A stretch of DNA of 8,299 nucleotides from Candidatus Dojkabacteria bacterium (GCA_028696915.1 JAQVGB010000040.1:1-8299); one strand, 5' to 3'. Shown: positions 1-6,886, numbered from the stretch's first letter. Made by a program: numbers and translations. Notes: a model not told the origin generated them from the letters alone.

Positions 1-837
1 AAACTGCCGTTGCGCGGCATCCAGATCCCACAGTGGAAAGATATTCTCCGCATGGCAATCCGCTGTCAGGAAGCCAGCTGGCTGGGCTACCTCGGTGCAG
101 ATATTGCCCTCGACCGCAATAAAGGCCCCATCGTGTTCGAGCTTAATGCCCGGGCAGGACTTGCTATTCAGATAGCAAACCTCAGCGGCATGAAAGGCCG
201 CATCGAACGCGTCCGTGGCATTACCATCAAGAATGCCGATCACGGCATCCGGGTTGCCCGCAATCTGTTTGGCGGCGAGGTCGAGGACGAAATTGAGGCG
301 ATCAGCGGCCGCGATATCATTGGGCTCGTCGAAAAAGTCATGTTCTACCCCGCCGTATCAGCAGACAGCACGATCGTCTCTGCCACCGGGCAGGCGGAGG
401 GGACCGGCAGGCCCGGCAGGAAACCGAAAAAGATCCAGAAAACCCCCGGAAAGATCCAGGTCGACACCGGGATCCTCAGATCGAAGATCTCTCCGGTCAC
501 CGCACAGCGCATCGGCTACCGGCCAGCCCTCGACTATTTCAGTGCTCTCGGCATTCCTGATATGTTCGAAAAGCGCGCGGACGCACTGAAGTACATCGAG
601 GACCATTCAACCGAAATACTTGCACACGAGCACATCTCCGGAGCAATCGTCAGTACGCTGAAGTCAGGCTTTGTACTGCGTCCGGTCATTCCGGTCACCC
701 TTGATATATCCGGCAAACCGTATACTATAGACATGATAGTTACGAGTGCTCACGACCTGCCCTACCCTGCGATCCTTGGCCGGCGGGACCTGAAACAATT
801 TTTACTTGATACGAGCAAAACGTTTTCATTACATTAA
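1..837 (+). CDS. RimK-related ATP-grasp ligase (TIGR02291 type) fused to a retropepsin/RimB-like protease domain, 5' partial
   Basis: The reading frame is open from base 1, so the start lies upstream; the TTG at 10 is internal. The first ~60 residues are the end of an ATP-grasp fold: a YLGADIALD strand, then FELNARAGLAIQIAN (about 136-180), which carries the metal-binding Glu and Asn and matches alpha-L-glutamate-ligase-related proteins (TIGR02291). These form amide bonds using ATP. After about position 310 the protein changes to an aspartic protease fold of the PF05618 (RimB-like, retropepsin) type. It shows an IIGLVEKV lead-in, a Gly/Pro/Lys-rich insert (about 361-450), the catalytic-type VDTG at 460-471, and the terminal YPAILGRRDLKQFLLD (about 763-810). 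One polypeptide therefore joins a ligase to a protease. It opens a run of four ligase genes. The stop TAA is at 835-837. The domain calls are fairly firm; the substrate is unknown. Confidence 0.85.
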   Translation, partial: KLPLRGIQIPQWKDILRMAIRCQEASWLGYLGADIALDRNKGPIVFELNARAGLAIQIANLSGMKGRIERVRGITIKNADHGIRVARNLFGGEVEDEIEAISGRDIIGLVEKVMFYPAVSADSTIVSATGQAEGTGRPGRKPKKIQKTPGKIQVDTGILRSKISPVTAQRIGYRPALDYFSALGIPDMFEKRADALKYIEDHSTEILAHEHISGAIVSTLKSGFVLRPVIPVTLDISGKPYTIDMIVTSAHDLPYPAILGRRDLKQFLLDTSKTFSLH

Positions 838-850
838 TTCCAGGTATACA
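823..850 (+). promoter_or_regulatory. Possible internal promoter for the second ligase gene
   Basis: A -35-like TTTTCA (823-828) lies 16 nt before a -10-like TATACA (845-850), which is 9 nt before the ATG at 860. A transcript from here would have only a few leader bases. The geometry copies the mreB and PEGA starts at the other end of the window, but both boxes are imperfect and the site overlaps the end of the upstream gene. Confidence 0.3.
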
Positions 851-859
851 CCTATTCGT

Positions 860-1900
860 ATGACCAATTCTTCTGTATCCGGACCAGTTACAAATGCAAG
901 TAATTCAATCTCAGTCCTCACCTACGAGGAGGCACTCAAAGTAACCCGCAACACCCAGCTTGCCTACTACGTCCTTGCGGCACATGAGCTCGGGATTTCT
1001 TACAGGATGCTGATCCCCGGACTGTTTGCAGAATTTTCGAAAGGACCCAAACGCTGGAGAATTCACAAAGCACTTACCCCGATCAACGACTCGGTTGCGA
1101 TGTCGCTAGCCGCCTACAAGAATATTTGCAACCGCTTTCTGAAAGACAACGGTTTCCCGGTCCCGCGGCAGGCATCCATTAACGCCGCCGAAGATATTTT
1201 CACCTTTATTAAAGAACTCGGCCATGACAACATCGTCATCAAACCCTCACGGGGCTGGGGCGGGATGGGCGTATCGATCCTTCCGCGGGGAGATCAGGAT
1301 GTCAGGCATGCATTTAATTCCGCAAATGAAAACTCGCTCGCAACCTCCTCCACAAAAGTCCTTGCCGAGGAGTTCGTGCACGGTCGGCATTTCCGGTTGG
1401 TAGTGCTCGGGACGCACGTAATCGCCGCTACCGAACGCATCCCGCCGAGTGTCACCGGCGACGGCACGTCCAGCATCGAAACGCTCGTCTCTGAAATAAA
1501 TAAAGCCTACACCAAAACCGGCCGTCCAACCATCAAACTGGATGAAGAATCGGACGAAGTACTGGAATCCCAGAACATGGCCCGCACATCCGTTCCCGAA
1601 GCCGGAAAAACCGTCATTATCAGGTTCAACGCAAATATGACATCCGGAGGACGGACACGGGAATGCCTTTCTGACCTTCATCATGACTATCTCAAACTGG
1701 CAGTCGATGTGGTTGATGCGGTCGGCCTCAAACTCGCCGGACTCGACCTGATCACCCCTGATCCTGCCGATCCATCGGTAAAACACGCGATAAACGAGGT
1801 CAACCACAATCCGGGACTCCGCCTGCACTATATGCCTGACGAAGGAGAGCCCACGGACATCTGCCTTACCATTCAGCAGTATATTTTAGATAACATCTGA
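860..1900 (+). CDS. Stand-alone cyanophycin-synthetase-like ATP-grasp ligase
   Basis: This 346-residue cytoplasmic protein corresponds to the ATP-grasp part of cyanophycin synthetase (CphA) without its N-terminal and Mur domains. It has the lead-in ending SLAAYKNICNRFLKDNGFPVP (split around residues 82-101), the ATP-binding IVIKPSRGWGGMGV (125-138), the FVHGRHFRLVV strand (172-182), the family signature RIPPSVTGDG (193-202), SGGRTRE (262-268) and the metal site NEVNHNPG (312-319). Such enzymes join an amino acid to a peptide through an acyl-phosphate. I chose ATG 860 over the in-frame TTG at 806: 806 overlaps the upstream gene by 32 nt and adds only a basic 18-residue extension. No clear Shine-Dalgarno sequence precedes 860. 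The gene follows the ligase-protease fusion by 22 nt and precedes its longer paralogue by 11 nt. The acceptor and donor are not known. Confidence 0.85.
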   Translation: MTNSSVSGPVTNASNSISVLTYEEALKVTRNTQLAYYVLAAHELGISYRMLIPGLFAEFSKGPKRWRIHKALTPINDSVAMSLAAYKNICNRFLKDNGFPVPRQASINAAEDIFTFIKELGHDNIVIKPSRGWGGMGVSILPRGDQDVRHAFNSANENSLATSSTKVLAEEFVHGRHFRLVVLGTHVIAATERIPPSVTGDGTSSIETLVSEINKAYTKTGRPTIKLDEESDEVLESQNMARTSVPEAGKTVIIRFNANMTSGGRTRECLSDLHHDYLKLAVDVVDAVGLKLAGLDLITPDPADPSVKHAINEVNHNPGLRLHYMPDEGEPTDICLTIQQYILDNI

Positions 1901-1911
1901 TCCATTTTTTT

Positions 1912-3597
1912 ATGAACGTCACCATCCTTCAGGGTCTCAACCATATTAATCCGGTCACGACCGTCATTGCTGAAATGGAAGCGGTCAAGCCCGATCTTCT
2001 CGATTTTTTCAAACAACTGCACCCGGTCTTCATGGTCGACTACACGATCAGGGACGGAAAGGTGCTCGAGGTAGAGACGCACATTCCGTATCTGTGGAAG
2101 AATGACAGGTTCTTAACCGCAATCGAGGCGTTTTCGACAGGAAGGAGAGAACTGTCCGCGGCACGTACGGACATGCTCGATGTCGTCAAACTTCTCATCA
2201 ACTCCATGTCCACCATCCCCATCCTGTCCGCCGCTCACAAACTGGGGTACGAGACATACCCATTTTACTCTTCGGGCGAGAAATTGCTTGAGAAAAATTT
2301 ACTGAACCGGTACTACAGCATTGGGATCGGCAAAGAAACCACCGTTACGGTGTCGGCAAGTTCCGTGGGAGATTCCACGCTTGCGTTTAAGACCCAGCGG
2401 GACAAATGGTTCACGAACCAGTTTGTAGAAGCAATGGGACTCCCGATTGCACCGTGGGAACACGTCAATGTAAAGGAGGATCTTCCAAAAATTGCAGAAC
2501 GTATGGGTTTCCCGCTCGTCATCAAGCCGGTAGGTCTCACCGGAGGTCATGCAGTATTTGTCGGAATAACCTCGGTTGAAGAGCTGGAAGAGGCGTACGA
2601 CAAGATCAAAGCGGCTGTCGCCGAAAAACCATCTCTGTCCGCATGGCAGGGAGAAATAATCGTGCAGAAAAAAGTCGAAGGTGACGACTTCAGAGTGCTG
2701 GTCATTAATGGGAAAGTCGAAATCGCGACACACCGTATCCCCGCAAGTGTTACCGGTGACGGCATGCACACAATCCGCGAGCTTATTGAAATCGAGAACA
2801 AGAATCCAGCACGTGACACTACACTTCCTACCCATACCCTCAAACCGATCGTTATTGACGAAGACCTTGAATTGGTCGTTCAAAAGAACGGCCACACCCT
2901 TAATGATGTGCTGCAGGACGGTGAACAGGTTTTTGTCCGCCGGGTCGCGAGCATGAGCCAGGGCGGGATCACGAAGGACGTAACAGACGAGATTCACCCA
3001 CAGACAAAACTCATCTGCGAGACAATTGGCGCGTCAATTTTCGCAAACGTCCTTGGTGTTGATGTCCTGTGCAAAGATATCAGTAAACCATTGACCCCGG
3101 ACAACGGCAGTATTCTCGAAATGAACACCATGCCCGAAACATACCTCAACTCATTTCCGGTTATCGGGACCCAACGGCCCGAGATCGGTGAAAAGATCGT
3201 GCAGGCACTGATCCGGGATGATGTTCACACACATACGGTGGTCGTCATCGGAACGGTCACACCAGAGACAATCAGCGAACAGATTGTTCATGCATTCGGA
3301 CAGCAGGCACATACCGGGATCTTTCACGGTGGGGACATTGTCATCGACGGCTATATGATCAATACGGGCCTTTCGACACCTTCCGGCCTTACCTCAGTAA
3401 AAAAGAATAAGAAACTCAGCACGATCGCCTTTCACGTCGATACAGCGAAAGACATCTTTCGCTACGGGCTCGGCTTCAACACCATCGATCTGCTCATCCG
3501 GGGAGGACATGACGATACCCCCGAGGAAAAAGAGCTCGACGAACTGATCGAACGCTACCGGAGCTCAGGGCACATACATAACGTTGTTTCATTATAA
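1912..3597 (+). CDS. Cyanophycin-synthetase-like ligase with a degenerate, truncated Mur-type domain
   Basis: This is a 561-residue protein; typical CphA is about 870-900. Residues 1-150 resemble the CphA N-terminal domain, including a YYSIGIGKETTVTVSAS segment matching the LGYGKRQRRI region. The ATP-grasp domain spans about 155-440: FPLVIKPVGLTGGHAV (200-215), EGDDFRVLVI (256-265), HRIPASVTGDGMHTI (274-288), SQGGITKDVTDEIHP (349-363) and LEMNTMPETYL (402-412) with the metal-binding Glu and Asn. Residues 441-531 line up with the start of the CphA Mur-ligase domain, but its GTNGKTTT P-loop reads GTVTPETI, and the conserved LETARGGILR reads HVDTAKDIFR before GLGF. The rest of the Mur domain is absent and the tail is charged. 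The ATP-grasp half should be active and the Mur half should not bind ATP. The start ATG 1912 follows a run of seven T with no Shine-Dalgarno; translation is probably coupled to the gene before. Confidence 0.85.
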   Translation: MNVTILQGLNHINPVTTVIAEMEAVKPDLLDFFKQLHPVFMVDYTIRDGKVLEVETHIPYLWKNDRFLTAIEAFSTGRRELSAARTDMLDVVKLLINSMSTIPILSAAHKLGYETYPFYSSGEKLLEKNLLNRYYSIGIGKETTVTVSASSVGDSTLAFKTQRDKWFTNQFVEAMGLPIAPWEHVNVKEDLPKIAERMGFPLVIKPVGLTGGHAVFVGITSVEELEEAYDKIKAAVAEKPSLSAWQGEIIVQKKVEGDDFRVLVINGKVEIATHRIPASVTGDGMHTIRELIEIENKNPARDTTLPTHTLKPIVIDEDLELVVQKNGHTLNDVLQDGEQVFVRRVASMSQGGITKDVTDEIHPQTKLICETIGASIFANVLGVDVLCKDISKPLTPDNGSILEMNTMPETYLNSFPVIGTQRPEIGEKIVQALIRDDVHTHTVVVIGTVTPETISEQIVHAFGQQAHTGIFHGGDIVIDGYMINTGLSTPSGLTSVKKNKKLSTIAFHVDTAKDIFRYGLGFNTIDLLIRGGHDDTPEEKELDELIERYRSSGHIHNVVSL

Positions 3598-3599
3598 TC

Positions 3600-4553
3600 G
3601 TGCGGTTTCTCATCGTCGACATCAGAAAAAGAGTCGGACCGACGGATACTCCGCACTATGCAGTCCAGCGGCTCCTCGACGTCCTGTCCGAAAGGAACAT
3701 TACCGGAGAGACCTGCCACTACGACAATCTGGATCTATCCGTCGAAGAAGGAGCGCTCGTCATCCGGGCATGTGGAATACCTCTGACCGAATACACACAC
3801 ATCATCATGCGCGGTCACCGTACGTTGTACGAATACATGCTCAAACAGTATGTCGCGGCCTATGCTCAAAAGCACGGGATCAGACTTCAAAACGCACGGA
3901 TCATCCAAAAGCTCCCCCACTACACCAAGACTATTCAAATGGTACTTCTGGCACAGGCCGGTATCCCGTACGTCGACAGTTTCTACTGCGTCGACGGGCT
4001 TTACTGGCAAAAGGAAGATGCCCTCAAGCGGATCGGGTTTCCCCTGATATACAAGCACACAGAGGGCGGATACCGGATCGATACCATCAAGGGAGAAAAC
4101 AAGACCAAAAAGAACATCTTCCTCATAAACACAAAAGAAGAGCTTCGGAACGCCTGTCTTGAGTGGGACCAGCCGGAAGAGCAGTTCCTTACGAAACCGT
4201 CCACATATTTTATCCAAAAATATGTTCCCACAGGTGAGGACTACCGATCGATCCTTATCGAAGGGAGATTTTTAAGCGCATGGAAACGGTCGGCAACCGG
4301 ATCGTTCCTGACAGTCAACAAAGGCCAGTACGCACTCGTAGCCAGTCCGGACAAGGATTTCATTGATCTGTCAGAGCGAACCGCACAACTTCTGGAAGCT
4401 GACTACTGTGCCGTGGACATCATCTACGACAACGGGAAACCGCATGTTTTAGAAATCAACATGAACCCCGGTTTCAAGTCGTTCGAAACGAAACTCGAAG
4501 GCAACACGGTGGACATCGCTTCCGCGATCATTGACAATATGCTGAACGGATAA
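3600..4553 (+). CDS. RimK-like ATP-grasp ligase
   Basis: This is a 317-residue protein with the compact RimK/glutathione-synthetase layout. An N-terminal pre-ATP-grasp domain begins RFLIVDIRKRV and includes EYTHIIMRG (64-72). A linker helix carries KLPHYTKTIQMVLLAQAGIPYV (split around 104-125). The ATP-grasp core has PLIYKHTEGGYRID (148-161, ATP-binding Lys152), YFIQKYVPTGEDYRSILIEGR (203-223) and CAVDIIYDNGKPHVLEINMNPGF (split around 270-292), with the expected metal-binding Glu285 and Asn287. It probably adds an amino acid, or joins two metabolites, through an acyl-phosphate; the substrate cannot be read from the sequence. The start is GTG 3600, 2 nt after the previous stop, with no Shine-Dalgarno, so re-initiation by terminating ribosomes is likely. 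It belongs to the same transcription unit as the three upstream ligases and is less similar to the CphA type than the two genes before it. Confidence 0.85.
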   Translation: MRFLIVDIRKRVGPTDTPHYAVQRLLDVLSERNITGETCHYDNLDLSVEEGALVIRACGIPLTEYTHIIMRGHRTLYEYMLKQYVAAYAQKHGIRLQNARIIQKLPHYTKTIQMVLLAQAGIPYVDSFYCVDGLYWQKEDALKRIGFPLIYKHTEGGYRIDTIKGENKTKKNIFLINTKEELRNACLEWDQPEEQFLTKPSTYFIQKYVPTGEDYRSILIEGRFLSAWKRSATGSFLTVNKGQYALVASPDKDFIDLSERTAQLLEADYCAVDIIYDNGKPHVLEINMNPGFKSFETKLEGNTVDIASAIIDNMLNG

Positions 4554-4564
4554 GCACAAGGGCT

Positions 4565-4620
4565 AATGGTAAGGCTAAAAGATTACCCTTCCCCTTAGTC
4601 TCAGTCTCAGCCTTACCCTT
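4565..4620. terminator. Inverted repeat between convergent genes, possible bidirectional terminator
   Basis: GGTAAGGCT (4568-4576) is perfectly complementary to AGCCTTACC (4609-4617), and the match extends to 12 pairs with one mismatch (4565-4576 against 4609-4620). The loop is 32 nt and no T run follows on either strand, so this is not a canonical intrinsic terminator. Its position in the 78-nt gap between two convergent genes favours a termination or mRNA 3'-end role. Confidence 0.35.
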
Positions 4621-4631
4621 GGTGGTCCATA

Positions 4632-5783
4632 CTACACCAGGCCACCCGCCTTGAGCACCTTGGTGACCAGCTCGGGCGTTGGATAGACCTTCGGCTTCGG
4701 GATAATCCCCTCCTCCACCAGATACAGGTATTTCATTGGAATTTTTCCGGCATACATATTCCGGTAGCCGGTCTCGTCGGTTGCAAGCCTCTTCCTGACT
4801 TTAAAAAAGCCCCTCAGATATGCCGCATCTTTGTAGTAACATCCCGGCTGTGAGGTATCGGACAATCCACGCTTTACTTTAAACACAACATCGAACGCAT
4901 TTCTTTTGGGATAAACGGCACTCACCGCGTCAAATACCTGCCGAAACGAGCTGTAACGGCCAATATACATTGCATACACGGTAGCCGCCTTTCGCCGGAG
5001 ATCGATCTCGCGCAGTACTCCGAACCGCTCCTCATTGAATGTCGCAAGCCCCTCCTCGTCATCAAGATACTCGCTGACGTTCGGTTTACCAAGAAATTCA
5101 TACCCGGTTGCAAAACCATTCTGCGAGCGAAGCGCGTGCGTCACAATCTCATGTACGATCGTTTTCCTGATTTTTTCTGCAGAAATGACAACATCGGGAT
5201 CGATCATGATCCGCTTTGTCTTTGCCGCCGTCCGAAACCCCTGAGAAACGATACCCTTCGACTTGCCCACCGTCCATCCCTCGAGTCCAAACACTTCAAA
5301 GACAGTGGTGAATAGACTCTCGACCTCGTCAAAGGTCAGCATGCGGTCACGAAGCTCCTTATTGCGCTGTGCAAGCCGTACATCTCCGTACTGCCGCCGG
5401 AGGATTTTGCACGCCCGGGCGAACAACTTTGCACTGGGAAGTCCGAAGCGATCCTGAGAAATAGTGACAAAATCCCCGTCGCGACCAATAGATGCCAGAA
5501 GATTGACCGCCTGCTGTTTGTCGGCGATCACGTTGATAATGTACTTCGAAAGCTCCGGATCGATATCGGTTACCTCAGTGACATGCCGAAGAACGGAAAA
5601 CGCCGCATCGTTTCTTTTCCACGGCCGATACCGGAACTGCGGGTTATAGGTAGACGATTCAAAAAAACGCTCACGTTCACGCTCGTAGTTGACCGGTGTC
5701 AGATAGAGACTGATCGGCGACGTTACCCTGGAAAGCAGGGTCTCAACCTCGGCGTAGGGCATTGTCTTTTTTCGGCCAATCAT
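4632..5783 (-). CDS. DUF1704 / MATCAP-type zinc carboxypeptidase
   Basis: This 383-residue protein carries the gluzincin motif HEIVTH (211-216) followed by ALRSQNG, and an EEGLA segment (243-247) that supplies the likely third zinc ligand. This is the DUF1704 (PF08014) family, which includes bacterial proteins named for a QEGLA motif (here EEGLA) and the human tubulin tyrosine carboxypeptidase MATCAP1 (KIAA0895L). The C-terminal GCYYKDAAYLRGF (314-326) also fits the family. The catalytic Glu212 is present, so activity is expected: removal of a C-terminal residue, probably aromatic by analogy. There is no signal peptide or membrane segment, so it is probably cytoplasmic. ATG 5783 is preceded by GAGGTG (5788-5793) at good spacing, the best ribosome binding site in the window; Met8 is the alternative. 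It has its own promoter, converges on the ligase operon, and follows the glycosyltransferase gene on the same strand. The true substrate is unknown. Confidence 0.88.
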   Translation of the reverse strand: MIGRKKTMPYAEVETLLSRVTSPISLYLTPVNYERERERFFESSTYNPQFRYRPWKRNDAAFSVLRHVTEVTDIDPELSKYIINVIADKQQAVNLLASIGRDGDFVTISQDRFGLPSAKLFARACKILRRQYGDVRLAQRNKELRDRMLTFDEVESLFTTVFEVFGLEGWTVGKSKGIVSQGFRTAAKTKRIMIDPDVVISAEKIRKTIVHEIVTHALRSQNGFATGYEFLGKPNVSEYLDDEEGLATFNEERFGVLREIDLRRKAATVYAMYIGRYSSFRQVFDAVSAVYPKRNAFDVVFKVKRGLSDTSQPGCYYKDAAYLRGFFKVRKRLATDETGYRNMYAGKIPMKYLYLVEEGIIPKPKVYPTPELVTKVLKAGGLV

Positions 5784-5821
5784 CGGACACCTCAGAAAAA
5801 TTTACAGAAGATACATCCGTG

Positions 5822-5851
5822 ATTATATCGCAGGAATAATGGAACTGCCAA
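5822..5851 (-). promoter_or_regulatory. Sigma70-type promoter for the DUF1704 peptidase gene
   Basis: On the minus strand TTGGCA (5851-5846) lies 18 nt upstream of a perfect TATAAT (5827-5822). Transcription would start near 5815, giving a leader of about 32 nt that contains the GAGGTG ribosome binding site. The peptidase can therefore be expressed independently of mreB and the glycosyltransferase. Confidence 0.7.
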
Positions 5852-5867
5852 CAGACGCGATTAATTT

Positions 5868-5895
5868 GGCTGAACCCGGTTCGGCCATGTCCGAA
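5868..5895 (-). terminator. Overlapping hairpins after the glycosyltransferase gene, possible terminator
   Basis: GGCTGAACC (5868-5876) and GGTTCGGCC (5878-5886) form a near-perfect palindrome with one G-T pair, beginning about 30 nt past the glycosyltransferase stop on the minus strand. The shared arm can instead pair as TTCGG (5880-5884) with CCGAA (5891-5895). AAATTAAT, not a clean T run, follows on the minus strand. It sits just upstream of the peptidase -35 box, so it could equally be an operator. Confidence 0.35.
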
Positions 5896-5915
5896 ATCAT
5901 CACGGCATGAACCGC

Positions 5916-6812
5916 CTACCCCTCGTGCGTGCTCACCACCCGCTTCCACAAACCAGCCGCAGAGCGCTTGCGGACTTTCGTATGCCACCAGACCAGGCCC
6001 CACGTGTAGAGCCGGACCGGATACTGCAGAAGGCTCCACGCCAATTCCTTGACACCTTTTGCATATTTCAAAGGAAAGAACACATATGCAAGATCATTAC
6101 GAAACGACCGTTCGGAAGGGTTTTTCATCCGTAACCTGACCCCATGCTGATAGCCGGCGATCGACCGGACTTTCTGATCGAGCCACTCACGTAGATTTCC
6201 CGGCTGGAGTACGAACACTCTCGCTTCCGGAGCATAGGCGATCCGTAGGCCCCGCGACACCACTTCATTTGAAAAATACACATCATCGAGCATTCCCTCT
6301 GAAATATCGACAGGCATATTCCGGAACGCCAGTAAGTATCCGCTCATTGCATACGACAATCCCTTGCGGGACATTTCACTGCGCTTCTGATGTGCGGCAT
6401 CCATAAAAAGATGTCCCCAGTAACCCCAAAGCGTCTTTCTATCGTTCCGGCATACCGGACGTCCGCTCACACCGCCGACAGCGGGGTCCGATAACGGTTC
6501 CAGGAGCTTCGTGATCGCACCTTGCTCAATTGCCACATCCCCGTCCGTTGAAACGATGATCTCACCCTTTGCCCTGCGGCAGGCCATATTGAGCGCGTAG
6601 GGCTTGCCTTTGCCCGGGTCGGTCAGAAAAATTGCCGGTTCATACCCTTCTTCATGAACCGCGTTCCGGACCGCTTCCCTCGTCTCATCGTCAGGACATA
6701 TGAGAATAAACTCAGATCCACCGACAAGCTGACTGGCATCCCGAACCAGAAGCCTCGCTGCCCTTTCGGCACTTTTTGGTTCTTTCCACGCGGTCAGAAT
6801 AATTGAGATCAT
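5916..6812 (-). CDS. Family 2 (GT-A) glycosyltransferase
   Basis: This 298-residue protein begins directly in the GT-A fold (ISIILTAWKEP) and carries the family's motifs in order: the GKGKPYALN substrate loop (67-75), the metal- and nucleotide-binding STDGD (88-92, DXD type), GYLLAFR (158-164), the catalytic-type LDDVYFSNEVVSRG (175-188) and QKVRSIAG (213-220) in place of the usual Q/RxxRW. It transfers a sugar from a nucleotide-sugar, probably into a surface polysaccharide, glycolipid or glycoprotein. No clear transmembrane segment is present; the C-terminal 240-278 region is hydrophobic and aromatic and may contact the membrane. Start ATG 6812 fits the conserved first strand and has only a weak GAGA 10 nt upstream. 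It follows mreB by 74 nt on the same strand and is probably cotranscribed with it. Donor and acceptor cannot be assigned. Confidence 0.88.
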   Translation of the reverse strand: MISIILTAWKEPKSAERAARLLVRDASQLVGGSEFILICPDDETREAVRNAVHEEGYEPAIFLTDPGKGKPYALNMACRRAKGEIIVSTDGDVAIEQGAITKLLEPLSDPAVGGVSGRPVCRNDRKTLWGYWGHLFMDAAHQKRSEMSRKGLSYAMSGYLLAFRNMPVDISEGMLDDVYFSNEVVSRGLRIAYAPEARVFVLQPGNLREWLDQKVRSIAGYQHGVRLRMKNPSERSFRNDLAYVFFPLKYAKGVKELAWSLLQYPVRLYTWGLVWWHTKVRKRSAAGLWKRVVSTHEG

Positions 6813-6886
6813 GAAATGTTCTCAGCGATGTTATTCGAACGACTGATTCGATATTCGGCGTCGGCCCAACCCTTAAGAAATGAGGT

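Noticed and set aside
10..12. TTG as the start of the first gene
   Set aside because: The frame is open to base 1 and the visible protein begins inside an ATP-grasp domain, so the real start is upstream.
806..808. TTG start for the second ligase gene
   Set aside because: It overlaps the upstream gene by 32 nt and adds a basic, unconserved extension; ATG 860 is better.
1247..1828. Long antisense open frame inside the second ligase gene
   Set aside because: It is antisense to a well-supported enzyme and shows no recognisable domain; a codon-bias shadow.
2299..2997. 232-codon antisense open frame inside the third ligase gene
   Set aside because: It overlaps the conserved ATP-grasp core, is Cys/Phe-rich and has no family features; a shadow.
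860..3597. Calling the two CphA-like genes cyanophycin synthetases
   Set aside because: The first lacks the Mur domain entirely and the second has a truncated one without a P-loop, so the Arg-adding step is missing.
3593..3598. TATAAT just before the GTG of the RimK-like gene
   Set aside because: Only one base separates it from the start codon, so transcription from it would begin inside the gene; it arises from the Leu-stop codons of the preceding gene.
3584..4162. 192-codon + strand frame overlapping the RimK-like gene
   Set aside because: Arg/His-rich composition and no motifs; it is an off-frame reading of the RimK-like coding sequence.
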